Below are positions 42,862 through 50,573 of a stretch of 64,000 nucleotides of DNA, piece by piece. The notes under the pieces were generated by a model. That model was not told the origin of the DNA, made no database searches, and saw only the letters and a list, made by a program, of their open reading frames with translations. This DNA comes from DATBGO01 sp050011895 (lineage in GTDB: Bacteria; Actinomycetota; Actinomycetes; Streptosporangiales; Streptosporangiaceae): NCBI GenBank assembly GCA_050011895.1, contig JBEKIF010000022.1:12852-76851 (forward strand), given 5' to 3'. Within the stretch, counting starts at the first letter, position 1, and the number at the start of each line of letters is the position of its first letter. The position numbers were made by a program, and so were the translations under genes.

Positions 42862-42899
42862 CTGCAGGGCAGGGCAGGGCCTGCAGGGCAGGGCAGGGC
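42862..42899 (+). repeat. Perfect 19-bp tandem duplication upstream of the ECF sigma gene
   Basis: CTGCAGGGCAGGGCAGGGC occurs twice head to tail (42862-42880 and 42881-42899), each copy itself containing GGGCA steps. An A-run and the sigma gene promoter region follow. Confidence 0.9.
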
Positions 42900-42957
42900 A
42901 AAAAAGAATCTCGCCTCTTGGGTGAACCGGTTGCCGGCAGAACGCAATAGAGAAGCG

Positions 42958-43512
42958 ATGGACGACGATGAGCTGATCGCTGCGGTGGCGGGCGGTGACG
43001 ACGCTGCGCTGCGGGAGCTGTTCTCGCGGCATGCGCCGTGGCTGGCTGTCCGGCTGCGGGCGGTGCTGCCCGCCGCCGAGGTAGAGGACGCATTGCAGGA
43101 GACCTTCCTGGCGGTGTGGCAGGGGGCCGGCGGCTACCGGCCGGCCGGTTCGGCCGGGGGATGGCTGTGGGGGATCGCGCGGCGGCAGGCCGCGCTGCTG
43201 CTGCGCCGCCGCGGGCCCGCCGCCGTGGTGCTGCCTGCCGTGTTCACGCCGATCGGGGAGCAGGCCGGTGACCCAGCGGAAGCTGCCCTGGCCCGGGCCG
43301 AGCTGGATCAGGCCGTCGCCGCCCTGGGCCCGGCCGGAGGGCCGGAACGCGAAGTCTGGCGGCTGCGCTACCTGGAGGACCGGCCGGTGGCTGAGGTTGC
43401 GGAACTGCTTGGGGTCCCGGCGGGCACCGTGAAAAGCCGCGCCCGGCGGGCGCGGCGTGTGCTGCAGGGGGTCTTGCGCGGCGGCCCGGCGGCGGGAGGA
43501 GGGACGAAATGA
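42958..43512 (+). CDS. ECF-type RNA polymerase sigma factor
   Basis: 184 aa from ATG 42958. Region 2 at about residues 8-80 (LRELFSRHAPWLAVRLRAVL, EDALQETFLAVWQGAGGY) and region 4 at about 120-172 (LGPAGGPEREVWRLRYLEDR, PVAEVAELLGVPAGTVKSRARRARRVLQG). There is no extra domain. It overlaps the next gene by four bases. TGAACC at 42922-42927 upstream could be an autoregulatory -35-like element. First gene of a five-gene sigma/ABC operon. Confidence 0.92.
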   Translation: MDDDELIAAVAGGDDAALRELFSRHAPWLAVRLRAVLPAAEVEDALQETFLAVWQGAGGYRPAGSAGGWLWGIARRQAALLLRRRGPAAVVLPAVFTPIGEQAGDPAEAALARAELDQAVAALGPAGGPEREVWRLRYLEDRPVAEVAELLGVPAGTVKSRARRARRVLQGVLRGGPAAGGGTK

Positions 43513-44210
43513 GCGGCACCGATGCGGGCCCGCCCGATGTCGACCTGGGCCGCGTGTGGCTCGGGGTGGCGGCGCAGGTGTGGCGGCGCGAGCCGGGGCG
43601 GGCGGAGCGGGCGGCCAGGCGGCTGCTGCGCTCGCCGGGGCTGGCCAGGGCGCTGGTGACGACGCCGTCGCTGCTGCTGGGGTGGCTGATCGCGACCGCC
43701 GTGGTGCTGGTCGCCGGGCTACTCGCCACGCTGGGGACCGGGACGCCGTACGTGCCGCTGCTCGCTCCGGCGGTCGCCGCGGCCGGCATCGCGTACGCCT
43801 ACGGGCCGGGCATCGACCCGGCGTGGGAATTGTCGCGGAGCCTGCCGGTCAGCGACCGGATGGTGCTGCTGGTGCGGGCCCTGGCCGTGTTCGGGCTGAA
43901 CGCGGCGCTCGGGCTGGCTGCCTCGGCCGCCTCGGGGGCGGCGGCCGCGGTGACGTTCGGCTGGCTGGTGCCGATGACCGCCGTCTGCTGCCTGGCGCTG
44001 GCCGCCGCGACGCTGACCCGGTCGGCGAACATCGGCGTGGCGGCGGCCGTGTCCGGCTGGGTGATCATGGTGCTGGCCGGGCAGACGGCCGCCGGGCGGC
44101 TCACGGCCGTGATCACCGATTCTTCGCTGATCCTTCCCTATCTTGCCTTCGCCGCCTGCTGCGGCGCGATCGTGCTGTACGCGACCAGGATCCCGAGAGG
44201 AACCTCATGA
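43509..44210 (+). CDS. Membrane protein in the anti-sigma position, no zinc finger
   Basis: 233 aa. A short cytoplasmic N-terminus (DVDLGRVWLGVAAQVWRREP, then a helical basic patch) is followed by about six hydrophobic segments. Related operons that I recall carry a similar protein with a zf-HC2 anti-sigma zinc finger in front; here no H-x3-C-x2-C motif is seen. It may hold the sigma factor by its N-terminal 55 residues or be only an ABC component. ATGA overlaps at both ends couple it to the sigma factor and the ATPase. Confidence 0.75.
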   Translation: MSGTDAGPPDVDLGRVWLGVAAQVWRREPGRAERAARRLLRSPGLARALVTTPSLLLGWLIATAVVLVAGLLATLGTGTPYVPLLAPAVAAAGIAYAYGPGIDPAWELSRSLPVSDRMVLLVRALAVFGLNAALGLAASAASGAAAAVTFGWLVPMTAVCCLALAAATLTRSANIGVAAAVSGWVIMVLAGQTAAGRLTAVITDSSLILPYLAFAACCGAIVLYATRIPRGTS

Positions 44211-44971
44211 ACGTCGAGCTCACCGACCTGACCAGGCGGTTCGGGCGGACCACGGCGGTGTCTGGAGTGACACTGGAAGTCGGTCCTGGGGTGTTCGGCC
44301 TGCTGGGCCCCAACGGGGCCGGCAAGACCTCGCTGCTGCGGATGATGGCGACGGTGATCCCGCCGACGTCGGGCCGGCTGCGGCTGCTCGGGCGCGATCC
44401 GGGCTCCTACGCCCGGCGGCGGGAGGTCCGGCGCCGGCTCGGCTACCTGCCGCAGAGTCTCGGCTACTACCCGGGGTTCACGGTCGCGGACTTCGTGGAG
44501 TACTTCGCGCTGCTCAAGGACATGCCGCCGGGCCGGGTGCCGGCCGCGGTGGCGGCCGCTATCGAGCAGGTCGGCCTAGGGGACCGGGCGCGCGCCAAGC
44601 TGCGGACCCTGTCGGGCGGGATGCTGCGCCGGGCCGGGATCGCGCAGGCGATAGTGAACGATCCGGACCTGCTGCTGCTGGACGAGCCGACCGCGGGGCT
44701 GGACCCCGAGCAGCGGGTGGCGTTCCGCGGCCTGCTGCGCGAGTTCGGCCAGCGGGCTACCGTGATCGTCTCCACCCACCTGGTCGAGGACGTGGGCGCC
44801 GCCTGCACCCAGGTGGCGCTGATGGAGCAGGGGAGAATCGTCTTCCACGGCACCCCGGCGGAGCTGACCGCCCGGGGCGAGGGCAGCGGCGCGGCGGGCG
44901 ACGCCCCGCTGGAGCGCGGCTACAGCGCGGTGCTCGCCGCGGCGCGATCGGTCACGGCGGCCCGGGCATGA
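44207..44971 (+). CDS. ABC transporter ATP-binding protein
   Basis: 254 aa. Walker A GLLGPNGAGKTSLLRMM (about 30-46), Q-loop LGYLPQSLGYYPGFTV, signature LSGGMLRRAGIAQAI, Walker B LLLLDEPTAGLDPEQ and H-loop STHLVEDV. Typical of ABC-2 export or membrane-remodelling ATPases (CcmA type). Coupled to both neighbours by four-base overlaps. Confidence 0.93.
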   Translation: MNVELTDLTRRFGRTTAVSGVTLEVGPGVFGLLGPNGAGKTSLLRMMATVIPPTSGRLRLLGRDPGSYARRREVRRRLGYLPQSLGYYPGFTVADFVEYFALLKDMPPGRVPAAVAAAIEQVGLGDRARAKLRTLSGGMLRRAGIAQAIVNDPDLLLLDEPTAGLDPEQRVAFRGLLREFGQRATVIVSTHLVEDVGAACTQVALMEQGRIVFHGTPAELTARGEGSGAAGDAPLERGYSAVLAAARSVTAARA

Positions 44972-46518
44972 CCGCCGCGACCAGCGCCCCGGTGCGCCGC
45001 CAGCTGCCGCGCGCGCCGCGGTCGGTCTCGCTGACCGCGGCCCGGCTGCTGTGGCTGGAGCTGCGCCGCAACGCGATGCCGTGGATCCTGCCGCTGATCG
45101 CCGTGCTGTTCTGGTTCGACTCCTACCGGCCGTCCACCACTCAGGCGCCGATCTGGGCGGTGCGCACGTTCTGGAACATGGGGCAAGGGCACACCATCAT
45201 CGACTTCGGGCCGTTCGTGGCCGGCGTGGCCGCATGGGTCGGGTCGCGGGACGGCCGGCGCGGCATCGCCGACCTGGTAACCGCTACCGCCCGGCCGCGC
45301 TGGGCCGCCCAGCTCGCCACCTGGGCCGCGACCGCCATCTGGGCGGTGGGGGGCTACCTGGTCTTCGTCGCCGTCTTGTTCGGGGTCTACGCATACCAGG
45401 GGGTGCAGGGCTCGCCGTCGTGGTGGTGGGTGGCGGTCGGCGCGGCGGCCGTGACGGCGTTCTGCGCGGCCGGGTTCGCGGTGGGCGCCTTGTTCCCGAG
45501 CAGGTTCGCCGCCCCGCTGGCCGCGTTCGGCGGGTTCCTGGCCATGGTCATATCGTCGCAGACCGGGTTCAGCCACACCTCAGGATGGGCGCTGATCCTG
45601 CCGACCAACTCCAACGGCAACTACCAGCCCCTCTCCGGGATCTTCTATCCGTACCTGCCCGACCTGCCGATCGCCCGGGTGATGTTCCTGGCCGGGATCG
45701 CGGTCGCGGCCCTCGGCCTGCTCGGCCTGCCCGCCGGAGCCGGCGGCCCGTGGCTGCGGCGGACCGCGGCGGTCGTCACGCTCGCCGGGGTGGCGGCGGC
45801 CGGGACCGCCGTCGGGCTGGCCGGCTCCGCCCGGCTCGGGCCGCACGGCATGGTCATCCCCGCGCTGCACGACGCGGCCAGTGACCAGCCGATCCGCTAC
45901 ACCCCGGTCTGCGGCCAGTCCGCCGGGGTTCCCGTGTGCCTGAATCCGGCCTACCGCCAGTTCCTGCCTGACGTGACCGCCGCGCTGCGCCCGGTGCTCG
46001 GCGAGGTGGCAGGCCTGCCCGGCGCGCCGGCCCGTGTCAACCAGGTGGCCGGGGCCTACTCCAGCGGCGAGGGCGAGGACGGGGTACCGATGACGATCGG
46101 CGGCCGGCCGCCGGTGCTGCGCATGCCGCTCGACTCGCTCAACCTGCCTGGCGCGTTCGGCGGGATCACGGCGCAGTTCGCTGAGCAGCTCGAGCTGCTG
46201 TCCGTGCACGTGCTCGCCGGCGCCGGCGCCGGGCCGGGCACGCCCGCGCAGCAGGCGGTTCAGGCGGCCCTGCTGCAGGGCGCTGGCGTGCCGTTCAGCA
46301 CGCAGCCCTTCATTCTGTCCTATCTCGGGCTGCCGTCGTGGGCGAGAGCAACCGTGCAGCCGTCGAATACCGGGCACTGGCCGGGGCCTGCGACCGGGCC
46401 GGTCTATGCCGCGGCCCGGCGGCTCGCGGCGCTGCCGCCCGCGGCCCGGCATGCCTGGCTCGCCGCCCACCTCGGCGCGCTGCGGTCCGGCCAGCTCACC
46501 CTGGCGCAACTGCCGTGA
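44968..46518 (+). CDS. ABC-2-like permease with a large extracytoplasmic domain
   Basis: 516 aa. Six or so membrane helices in residues 45-300 (LLWLELRRNAMPWILPLIAV and FAAPLAAFGGFLAMVIS among them), followed by a C-terminal domain of about 220 residues after SARLGPHGMVIPAL, probably outside the cell, with paired cysteines in YTPVCGQSAGVPVCLNPAY that could form a disulfide. The tail ends with helical Ala-rich segments. Cargo unknown. Confidence 0.82.
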   Translation: MTAATSAPVRRQLPRAPRSVSLTAARLLWLELRRNAMPWILPLIAVLFWFDSYRPSTTQAPIWAVRTFWNMGQGHTIIDFGPFVAGVAAWVGSRDGRRGIADLVTATARPRWAAQLATWAATAIWAVGGYLVFVAVLFGVYAYQGVQGSPSWWWVAVGAAAVTAFCAAGFAVGALFPSRFAAPLAAFGGFLAMVISSQTGFSHTSGWALILPTNSNGNYQPLSGIFYPYLPDLPIARVMFLAGIAVAALGLLGLPAGAGGPWLRRTAAVVTLAGVAAAGTAVGLAGSARLGPHGMVIPALHDAASDQPIRYTPVCGQSAGVPVCLNPAYRQFLPDVTAALRPVLGEVAGLPGAPARVNQVAGAYSSGEGEDGVPMTIGGRPPVLRMPLDSLNLPGAFGGITAQFAEQLELLSVHVLAGAGAGPGTPAQQAVQAALLQGAGVPFSTQPFILSYLGLPSWARATVQPSNTGHWPGPATGPVYAAARRLAALPPAARHAWLAAHLGALRSGQLTLAQLP

Positions 46519-47198
46519 CCGCCGCCGGGGTCCACAGGCCGCCACCGGGAGCCGCTCAGGCCCGCCTGGCCTCCCGGCCTGCCCGCGCCTCGCTGTGCCT
46601 GGCGTGGCTGTACCTGGTCAGCCGCCGGGCCCCGGCTGCGCTTGGCCTGCTGGCGGCCCTCGGCGTGCTGTTGTGGGCCGCGCTGCACTGGAACTGGTCG
46701 GTGGCCGGCGGCCCCGCCGCACAGCAGCTTGTCCCGCTAGTGATCGAGACCGGAGCGGCCGCGGTCATCGCGGTCACGACCTACGGCCCGTTCGGCGATA
46801 CCGAACGGGCCACCGGCCGCTGGCTGCCCTGGCTGCGGCTGGGCACGGCCCTGCTGCTCACCGCGGCCGCGGCCGGCGCGCTGTCCGCCGGGGCGTCCGG
46901 CGGCCACCTGCCGGGCGGCACCCTGGCCATGCTCCGCAACCTCGCCGGGATGACCGGCACCGGCCTGCTGGCCGCGGCCGCGCTCGGCGGCGCGTTCGCC
47001 TGGACCGGCCCGATGGCCTTCATGCTTGTCACCGAAGGCGCGCTCGCCGGGGCCTGGACCACGCCGTGGATCTGGCCAACCCGGCCGCCGCACGACCTCG
47101 GCGGGGCGCTCTGCGCATACGGCGTGTTCGCCGCCGGGATCGTGGCCGTCACGCTCCTCGGCGCCCGTGACTCTGGCCGCCGCCCCGCCCCCGAGTGA
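46515..47198 (+). CDS. Second ABC-associated membrane protein
   Basis: 227 aa from GTG 46515 (GTGA overlap with the preceding stop). About six hydrophobic segments, among them LGLLAALGVLLWAALHWNW and GTLAMLRNLAGMTGTGLLAA. No soluble domain. The likely second permease subunit of the exporter. The operon ends here; the last bases overlap a decayed MFS gene on the other strand. Confidence 0.8.
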   Translation: MTAAGVHRPPPGAAQARLASRPARASLCLAWLYLVSRRAPAALGLLAALGVLLWAALHWNWSVAGGPAAQQLVPLVIETGAAAVIAVTTYGPFGDTERATGRWLPWLRLGTALLLTAAAAGALSAGASGGHLPGGTLAMLRNLAGMTGTGLLAAAALGGAFAWTGPMAFMLVTEGALAGAWTTPWIWPTRPPHDLGGALCAYGVFAAGIVAVTLLGARDSGRRPAPE

Positions 47199-47324
47199 GC
47201 ACGCCAGCAGCGCCGGGTCCACGCCGTGCGCGAACGCCGTCTGCACGAAGGTGGGCAGCGACGCCGAGTGGATCTTCTGGGCGACTGCCACGCCGCCGAA
47301 GACGCTCTGGCGGACGGCGGCGGC
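47175..47324 (-). pseudogene. C-terminal remnant of an MFS drug-resistance transporter
   Basis: The minus strand reads AAAVRQSVFGGVAVAQKIHS followed by FVQTAFAHGVDPALLACS, which matches the end region of DHA2-type MFS transporters (the last loop and helix 14 of 14-helix exporters). No upstream membrane helices remain in frame. It lies between the ABC operon and the propeller gene. Confidence 0.5.
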
Positions 47325-47328
47325 TGAG

Positions 47329-48459
47329 CTATCCGGTGGTTGTCTCGACGAGGGTGGAGAAGTCGGGTTCGCCGCCGCTCGTGCTGTACCCGGCCGCCCA
47401 CAGCGGCTGGCCGGCGGCGGTCCCTGCCACGGTGTCCAGGACATTGGAGTAGGGGGATGGGTCGGTCGTCGGCACGATCTGCCAGGCCGTGCCGTTCCAC
47501 TGCTCGGCGAGGGTCTGCGAGTCCTGTGAGGTCGGCAGGGTGCTCCCGACTGCCCAGACGTCCCCTGCCCCGAGCGTGGTCACCGCGCTCAGCGTGTCCT
47601 GCGTGCCGTTGGCGGTAACGGAGGGGCTTGGCACGAGCGTCCAGCTTGTCCCGTTCCACCGCTCGGTTACGGTCTGGTTGAGATTCTGCTCGCCAACAGC
47701 CCACACATCGTCGCCATTGACCACAGCGACGGAGTTCAGGCTGCTGTCGTACCCGCTGACCGGCTGGCTGACCTCTGTCCAGCTTGTCCCGTTCCATTGC
47801 TCGGTGATGGGGGTGGGATGCCGGCCGTCGCGGCCTACGGCCCACACATCATCGGACGAAACGGCGGCTACGCCGGTGAGGTAGCCATAATCGCTCAGCG
47901 TCGGCCCCGGCACCACACTCCAGGCCGAGCCGTTCCAGTTCTCGATCAGCGACCCGGACACGCCGACCCCGCCCGTGGTGTGGCCAACGGCCCAGATGTC
48001 GTCGGCGGAGACCGCAGCGACCCCGAGCAGTTCACTGTCCGCAGGCTCGCCCGCGGGGGACCGGATGACCGACCACGAGGTGCCGTTCCAGTGCTCGATG
48101 AGGCTCTGGGTGCCGGTCGACGTGGTCTCGCTGCCCACCGCCCAGATGTTGGTGCCGGACAGCGCAGCCACCGCGTGCAGCCGGGTGTCGTCGGAGGATG
48201 GCAGCGACGCGGAGGCGGCGACCGACCAGGCTGTCCCGTTCCAGTGCTCGACAAGCACGTGGAACAGAAGCCCGGTGCTTCGCTGGAAACCGACCGCCCA
48301 TGCGTTGCTGGCGGTGACCGCGGCAACACCGTCGATCTCGTTGTAGTTCGATCCCGGGTTAGGGCTCGCTACGGTGCTGAAGCCAGTTGCGGCGTGTGCT
48401 GTCGTGCCGACCGCGAGCACGGCCGCGCTCATGAGCGCGGCGGTCATGATAGTCCTCAC
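47329..48459 (-). CDS. Secreted seven-repeat beta-propeller protein
   Basis: 376 aa from GTG 48459 (ATG 48447 is possible). A signal peptide ends near AVGTTAHAATG. The mature protein is seven repeats of about 48 residues; each has (D/N)(I/V/A)WAVG early, and the first six have a WNG(T/S)xW turn late. The seventh repeat has WAAG instead. This fits a seven-bladed propeller. There is no enzyme motif and no cell-wall anchor, so it is probably a free extracellular binding protein. Similar repeats occur in secreted proteins of actinobacteria and Ktedonobacteria. Target unknown. Confidence 0.85.
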   Translation of the reverse strand: MRTIMTAALMSAAVLAVGTTAHAATGFSTVASPNPGSNYNEIDGVAAVTASNAWAVGFQRSTGLLFHVLVEHWNGTAWSVAASASLPSSDDTRLHAVAALSGTNIWAVGSETTSTGTQSLIEHWNGTSWSVIRSPAGEPADSELLGVAAVSADDIWAVGHTTGGVGVSGSLIENWNGSAWSVVPGPTLSDYGYLTGVAAVSSDDVWAVGRDGRHPTPITEQWNGTSWTEVSQPVSGYDSSLNSVAVVNGDDVWAVGEQNLNQTVTERWNGTSWTLVPSPSVTANGTQDTLSAVTTLGAGDVWAVGSTLPTSQDSQTLAEQWNGTAWQIVPTTDPSPYSNVLDTVAGTAAGQPLWAAGYSTSGGEPDFSTLVETTTG

Positions 48460-48585
48460 GTCCGTGAAACGGCTCCGCCCCCGCGGGGGGTTCCCACGCT
48501 AGGCGGCCCGCAGTCCCCATAACCTGACGACCACGCAGGGTGATGATCTTACGCAGTGGGAAGTCGCGCCTGCGCCAGATCGAGG

Positions 48586-48648
48586 TGATACACGGGTGAT
48601 CATTACGCTTTTCATCCCGGTGGCTGAGTAATGATCACCCGTGTATCA
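48586..48648. repeat. 21-bp perfect inverted repeat with 21-base loop
   Basis: Arms 48586-48606 and 48628-48648 are exactly complementary (TGATACACGGGTGATCATTAC on the left). The loop contains GCTTTTCATC. The arms are AT-richer than the surroundings. It lies far from either gene end, which is unusual for a simple terminator. Confidence 0.85.
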
Positions 48649-48943
48649 GGCGTCATACGGCCCGCAGGGTTCAGTGATCTGAGTGCTCACACCGCCCGGA
48701 TCACGATTCGGCCGGAGCTGACAGCCTTGAACCCCCTGGATCCGCTCCTCGTGGAAGTAGAGCAAGGGCGGGATGTCCAAGAGGTGGGCAACAACATGAA
48801 CGAGCCTCCCTGGGTTCGCCGATAGACACTGCGCGCAGGCCCGCCTCGCCCTGCCTGCAGGCGGCTTTCCCCGCCTCGCCGACACCCCAGCCGCCCGGCG
48901 CACCCTCAGTCCGCAGCTAACAGGGGGACGCGCTGGCTAACGT

Positions 48944-48949
48944 TAGGCT
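48944..48949 (+). promoter_or_regulatory. Candidate -10 (TAGGCT) of leaderless tfoX-like transcript
   Basis: TAGGCT ends seven bases before ATG 48957; no Shine-Dalgarno is present. Confidence 0.45.
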
Positions 48950-48956
48950 GGCCGAT

Positions 48957-49292
48957 ATGGCCTACGACACTGAGCTCGCTGTCCGGATCCGGTTCCTGAT
49001 CGGCACCGGGCCGGGCGTAACCGAGAAGAAAATGTTCGGCGGCCTGGCGTTCCTAGTAGGCGGCAATATGGCGATCAGCGCCAGCGGCCAGGGCGGTGCC
49101 CTGGTCCGGGTCGACCCCGCCGAAACCGACGCCTTGGTCGCGACGGCGAACGCCACCCCGGCGGTGATGGGCGGCCGCACGATGCAGGGGTGGCTGCGCG
49201 TCAGCTCCGAGGACCTGGAAACCGACGAGCAGCTCACCAAATGGGTCAAGCGGGCCGTCGGATACGCCCGGTCGCTTCCGTCCAAGCTCTAG
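48957..49292 (+). CDS. TfoX/Sxy N-terminal-domain protein
   Basis: 111 aa: VRIRFLIGTGPGVTEKKMFGG-type start, MFGGLAFLVGGNMAIS core, and WVKRAVGYARSLPSK at the end. It has only the N-terminal TfoX domain, as is common in actinobacteria, where a role in competence is not established. Confidence 0.9.
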   Translation: MAYDTELAVRIRFLIGTGPGVTEKKMFGGLAFLVGGNMAISASGQGGALVRVDPAETDALVATANATPAVMGGRTMQGWLRVSSEDLETDEQLTKWVKRAVGYARSLPSKL

Positions 49293-49526
49293 CGCGGGCA
49301 CGCGCAGATCATCCATCTCGGCGCTCGGCAGCTCACCAGCGACGGCGAGCATCCAGTCGTCCAGATCGGCGGTTAGCGCATCACGCACACAAAACGGTCA
49401 TGACGGAGCGTAATGGCACGGCCGGGTAGCCGCTGCAGGCACCCAGGTCCTGCCGCTGCGGTTCCACGTGCGGCCCGGCGGGGACAGCCGGCCGCGAGCG
49501 TGACGGCTGAGCGCCTGCCTGCCGGA

Positions 49527-49541
49527 CTCGTTGCCAACGAG
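49527..49541. promoter_or_regulatory. Perfect 15-bp operator-like dyad
   Basis: CTCGTTG-C-CAACGAG is a perfect 7-1-7 palindrome, 116 bases upstream of the DUF1841 gene. The odd-centred form and sequence resemble LacI-family operators, though no such gene is in the window. Confidence 0.4.
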
Positions 49542-49622
49542 ACTCTCAGTGCATCGTCGGCCCGGGTGGCAATGGCCGGATCACGACCGTGGAGTGGAAA
49601 GCCTCGAGCCTTGCGCTGGCGG

Positions 49623-49651
49623 GTGACATGGCCCTTTGGCGCTGGGACAAT
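49623..49651 (+). promoter_or_regulatory. Promoter GTGACA-N17-GACAAT of leaderless DUF1841 transcript
   Basis: GTGACA (49623-49628) and GACAAT (49646-49651) are 17 bases apart, and GACAAT ends six bases before ATG 49658. The best -35/-10 pair of the ten leaderless candidates. Confidence 0.55.
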
Positions 49652-49657
49652 CGTTCG

Positions 49658-50272
49658 ATGAGTCCGCGAAGCCGAGGCCGCCCGCCCAGCCGCGGCAGGC
49701 GCCGCCAGCCGGTCCGGCGCTCGGCAGGACGCCGCGGCGGATCGTCCGGCTTTGTGCCGCGGCCCGGGGAGGAATCGATGCTGGAGGCCGGGGAGGCGAC
49801 GGACTGCTGGTTCGATGAGCCGGACCCGGCTGACCGGCGAGCTTGGTCGATACCCGCCGGGCACGGCACCTACCGGGGACTCGACCTCGAACTACTGGAT
49901 CCCGCGGACGAGGACGAACTCACGATCCTGATCGAGGCGCAGCACACAGAATTCGAAGACGCGCTCCGCAGCGATGAAGAGGTGATCATCGACGGTGAGC
50001 CGTTCAGCCCGAGGCTGCACATCGCGATGCACCAGATTGTCGCGAGCCAGTTGCTGGCCGATGACCCGGCCGTGACCTGGCAGACGGTTCAGCGGCTCAG
50101 TGCCCTGGGCTACAACTGGCACAACATCATGCACATGATCGCAGCCGTGGTCAGCGACGACCTGTATCAAGCCGTGCAGGAGCATCGGCGGTTCGATCCT
50201 GGCGACTACGCGCGGCGCCTGAACGAGCTGCCGGGCGACTGGCCGCCACCGCATGCACTCGGCCCGAATTGA
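49658..50272 (+). CDS. DUF1841-family protein
   Basis: 204 aa from ATG 49658. A basic N-terminus (MSPRSRGRPPSRGRRR) suggests nucleic-acid contact; the DUF1841 core is at about 80-190 (LLDPADEDELTILIEAQHTE, PRLHIAMHQIVASQLLADDP, HNIMHMIAAVVSDDLY). The several His residues on helices could bind metal. Function unknown. Confidence 0.85.
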   Translation: MSPRSRGRPPSRGRRRQPVRRSAGRRGGSSGFVPRPGEESMLEAGEATDCWFDEPDPADRRAWSIPAGHGTYRGLDLELLDPADEDELTILIEAQHTEFEDALRSDEEVIIDGEPFSPRLHIAMHQIVASQLLADDPAVTWQTVQRLSALGYNWHNIMHMIAAVVSDDLYQAVQEHRRFDPGDYARRLNELPGDWPPPHALGPN

Positions 50273-50573
50273 CCGTAGGTCCATAACGATCCCTTCGAGG
50301 CGGTAGCCAGCTGGGCACCTGTCGCCGCCACTCGCAATTAAGGCGGCTACCGGCGCCAAGTCAGACCGTGGGCTCGTTACAGAGCGTGAAGCCGCTGCTG
50401 GGCCGTGGCGAGATGAACATATCGACGGCGGCTGCCACGGCGACCTCAACAAGGGCGGCGAATGTCAGCGTGGCACGAACGTGCGTGCATGGCCGCCAAA
50501 CCGTCTTGGTCTCCTGCGGGAGCAATGAATGGAATGGCCAGAGCTGCCTCGGCCGGTCGGTGCATGCACAAGG
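50273..50573. other. 301-base interval, no gene seen
   Basis: Between the ends of the convergent DUF1841 and 94-aa genes. No hairpin with strong pairing, repeat or convincing ORF was found; GC content is ordinary until about 50590. Confidence 0.5.

Larger units (their letters stand above)
48460..48956. other. 497-base non-coding interval
   Basis: Holds the promoter of the propeller gene on the left and of tfoX on the right. The prominent element is the 21-bp inverted repeat at 48586-48648. Two open frames (64 codons + and 85 codons -) cross it but lack ribosome-binding sites and family likeness, and are not called. Confidence 0.6.
49293..49657. other. 365-base interval before the DUF1841 gene
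   Basis: No confident gene. On the minus strand 49300-49388 a short coding-like stretch (LTADLDDWMLAVAGELPSAE) has no recognisable partner and runs antisense into tfoX. A perfect odd dyad lies at 49527-49541, and a promoter-like element ends the interval. Confidence 0.5.

Noticed and set aside
42922..42955. ECF-type autoregulatory promoter before the sigma gene
   Set aside because: TGAACC is present but the spacing to a CGTC-like -10 is too short, so it is not called as a feature.
48631..48903. Small open frames on both strands beside the 21-bp inverted repeat
   Set aside because: No ribosome-binding sites or family likeness; the + frame starts inside the repeat arm.
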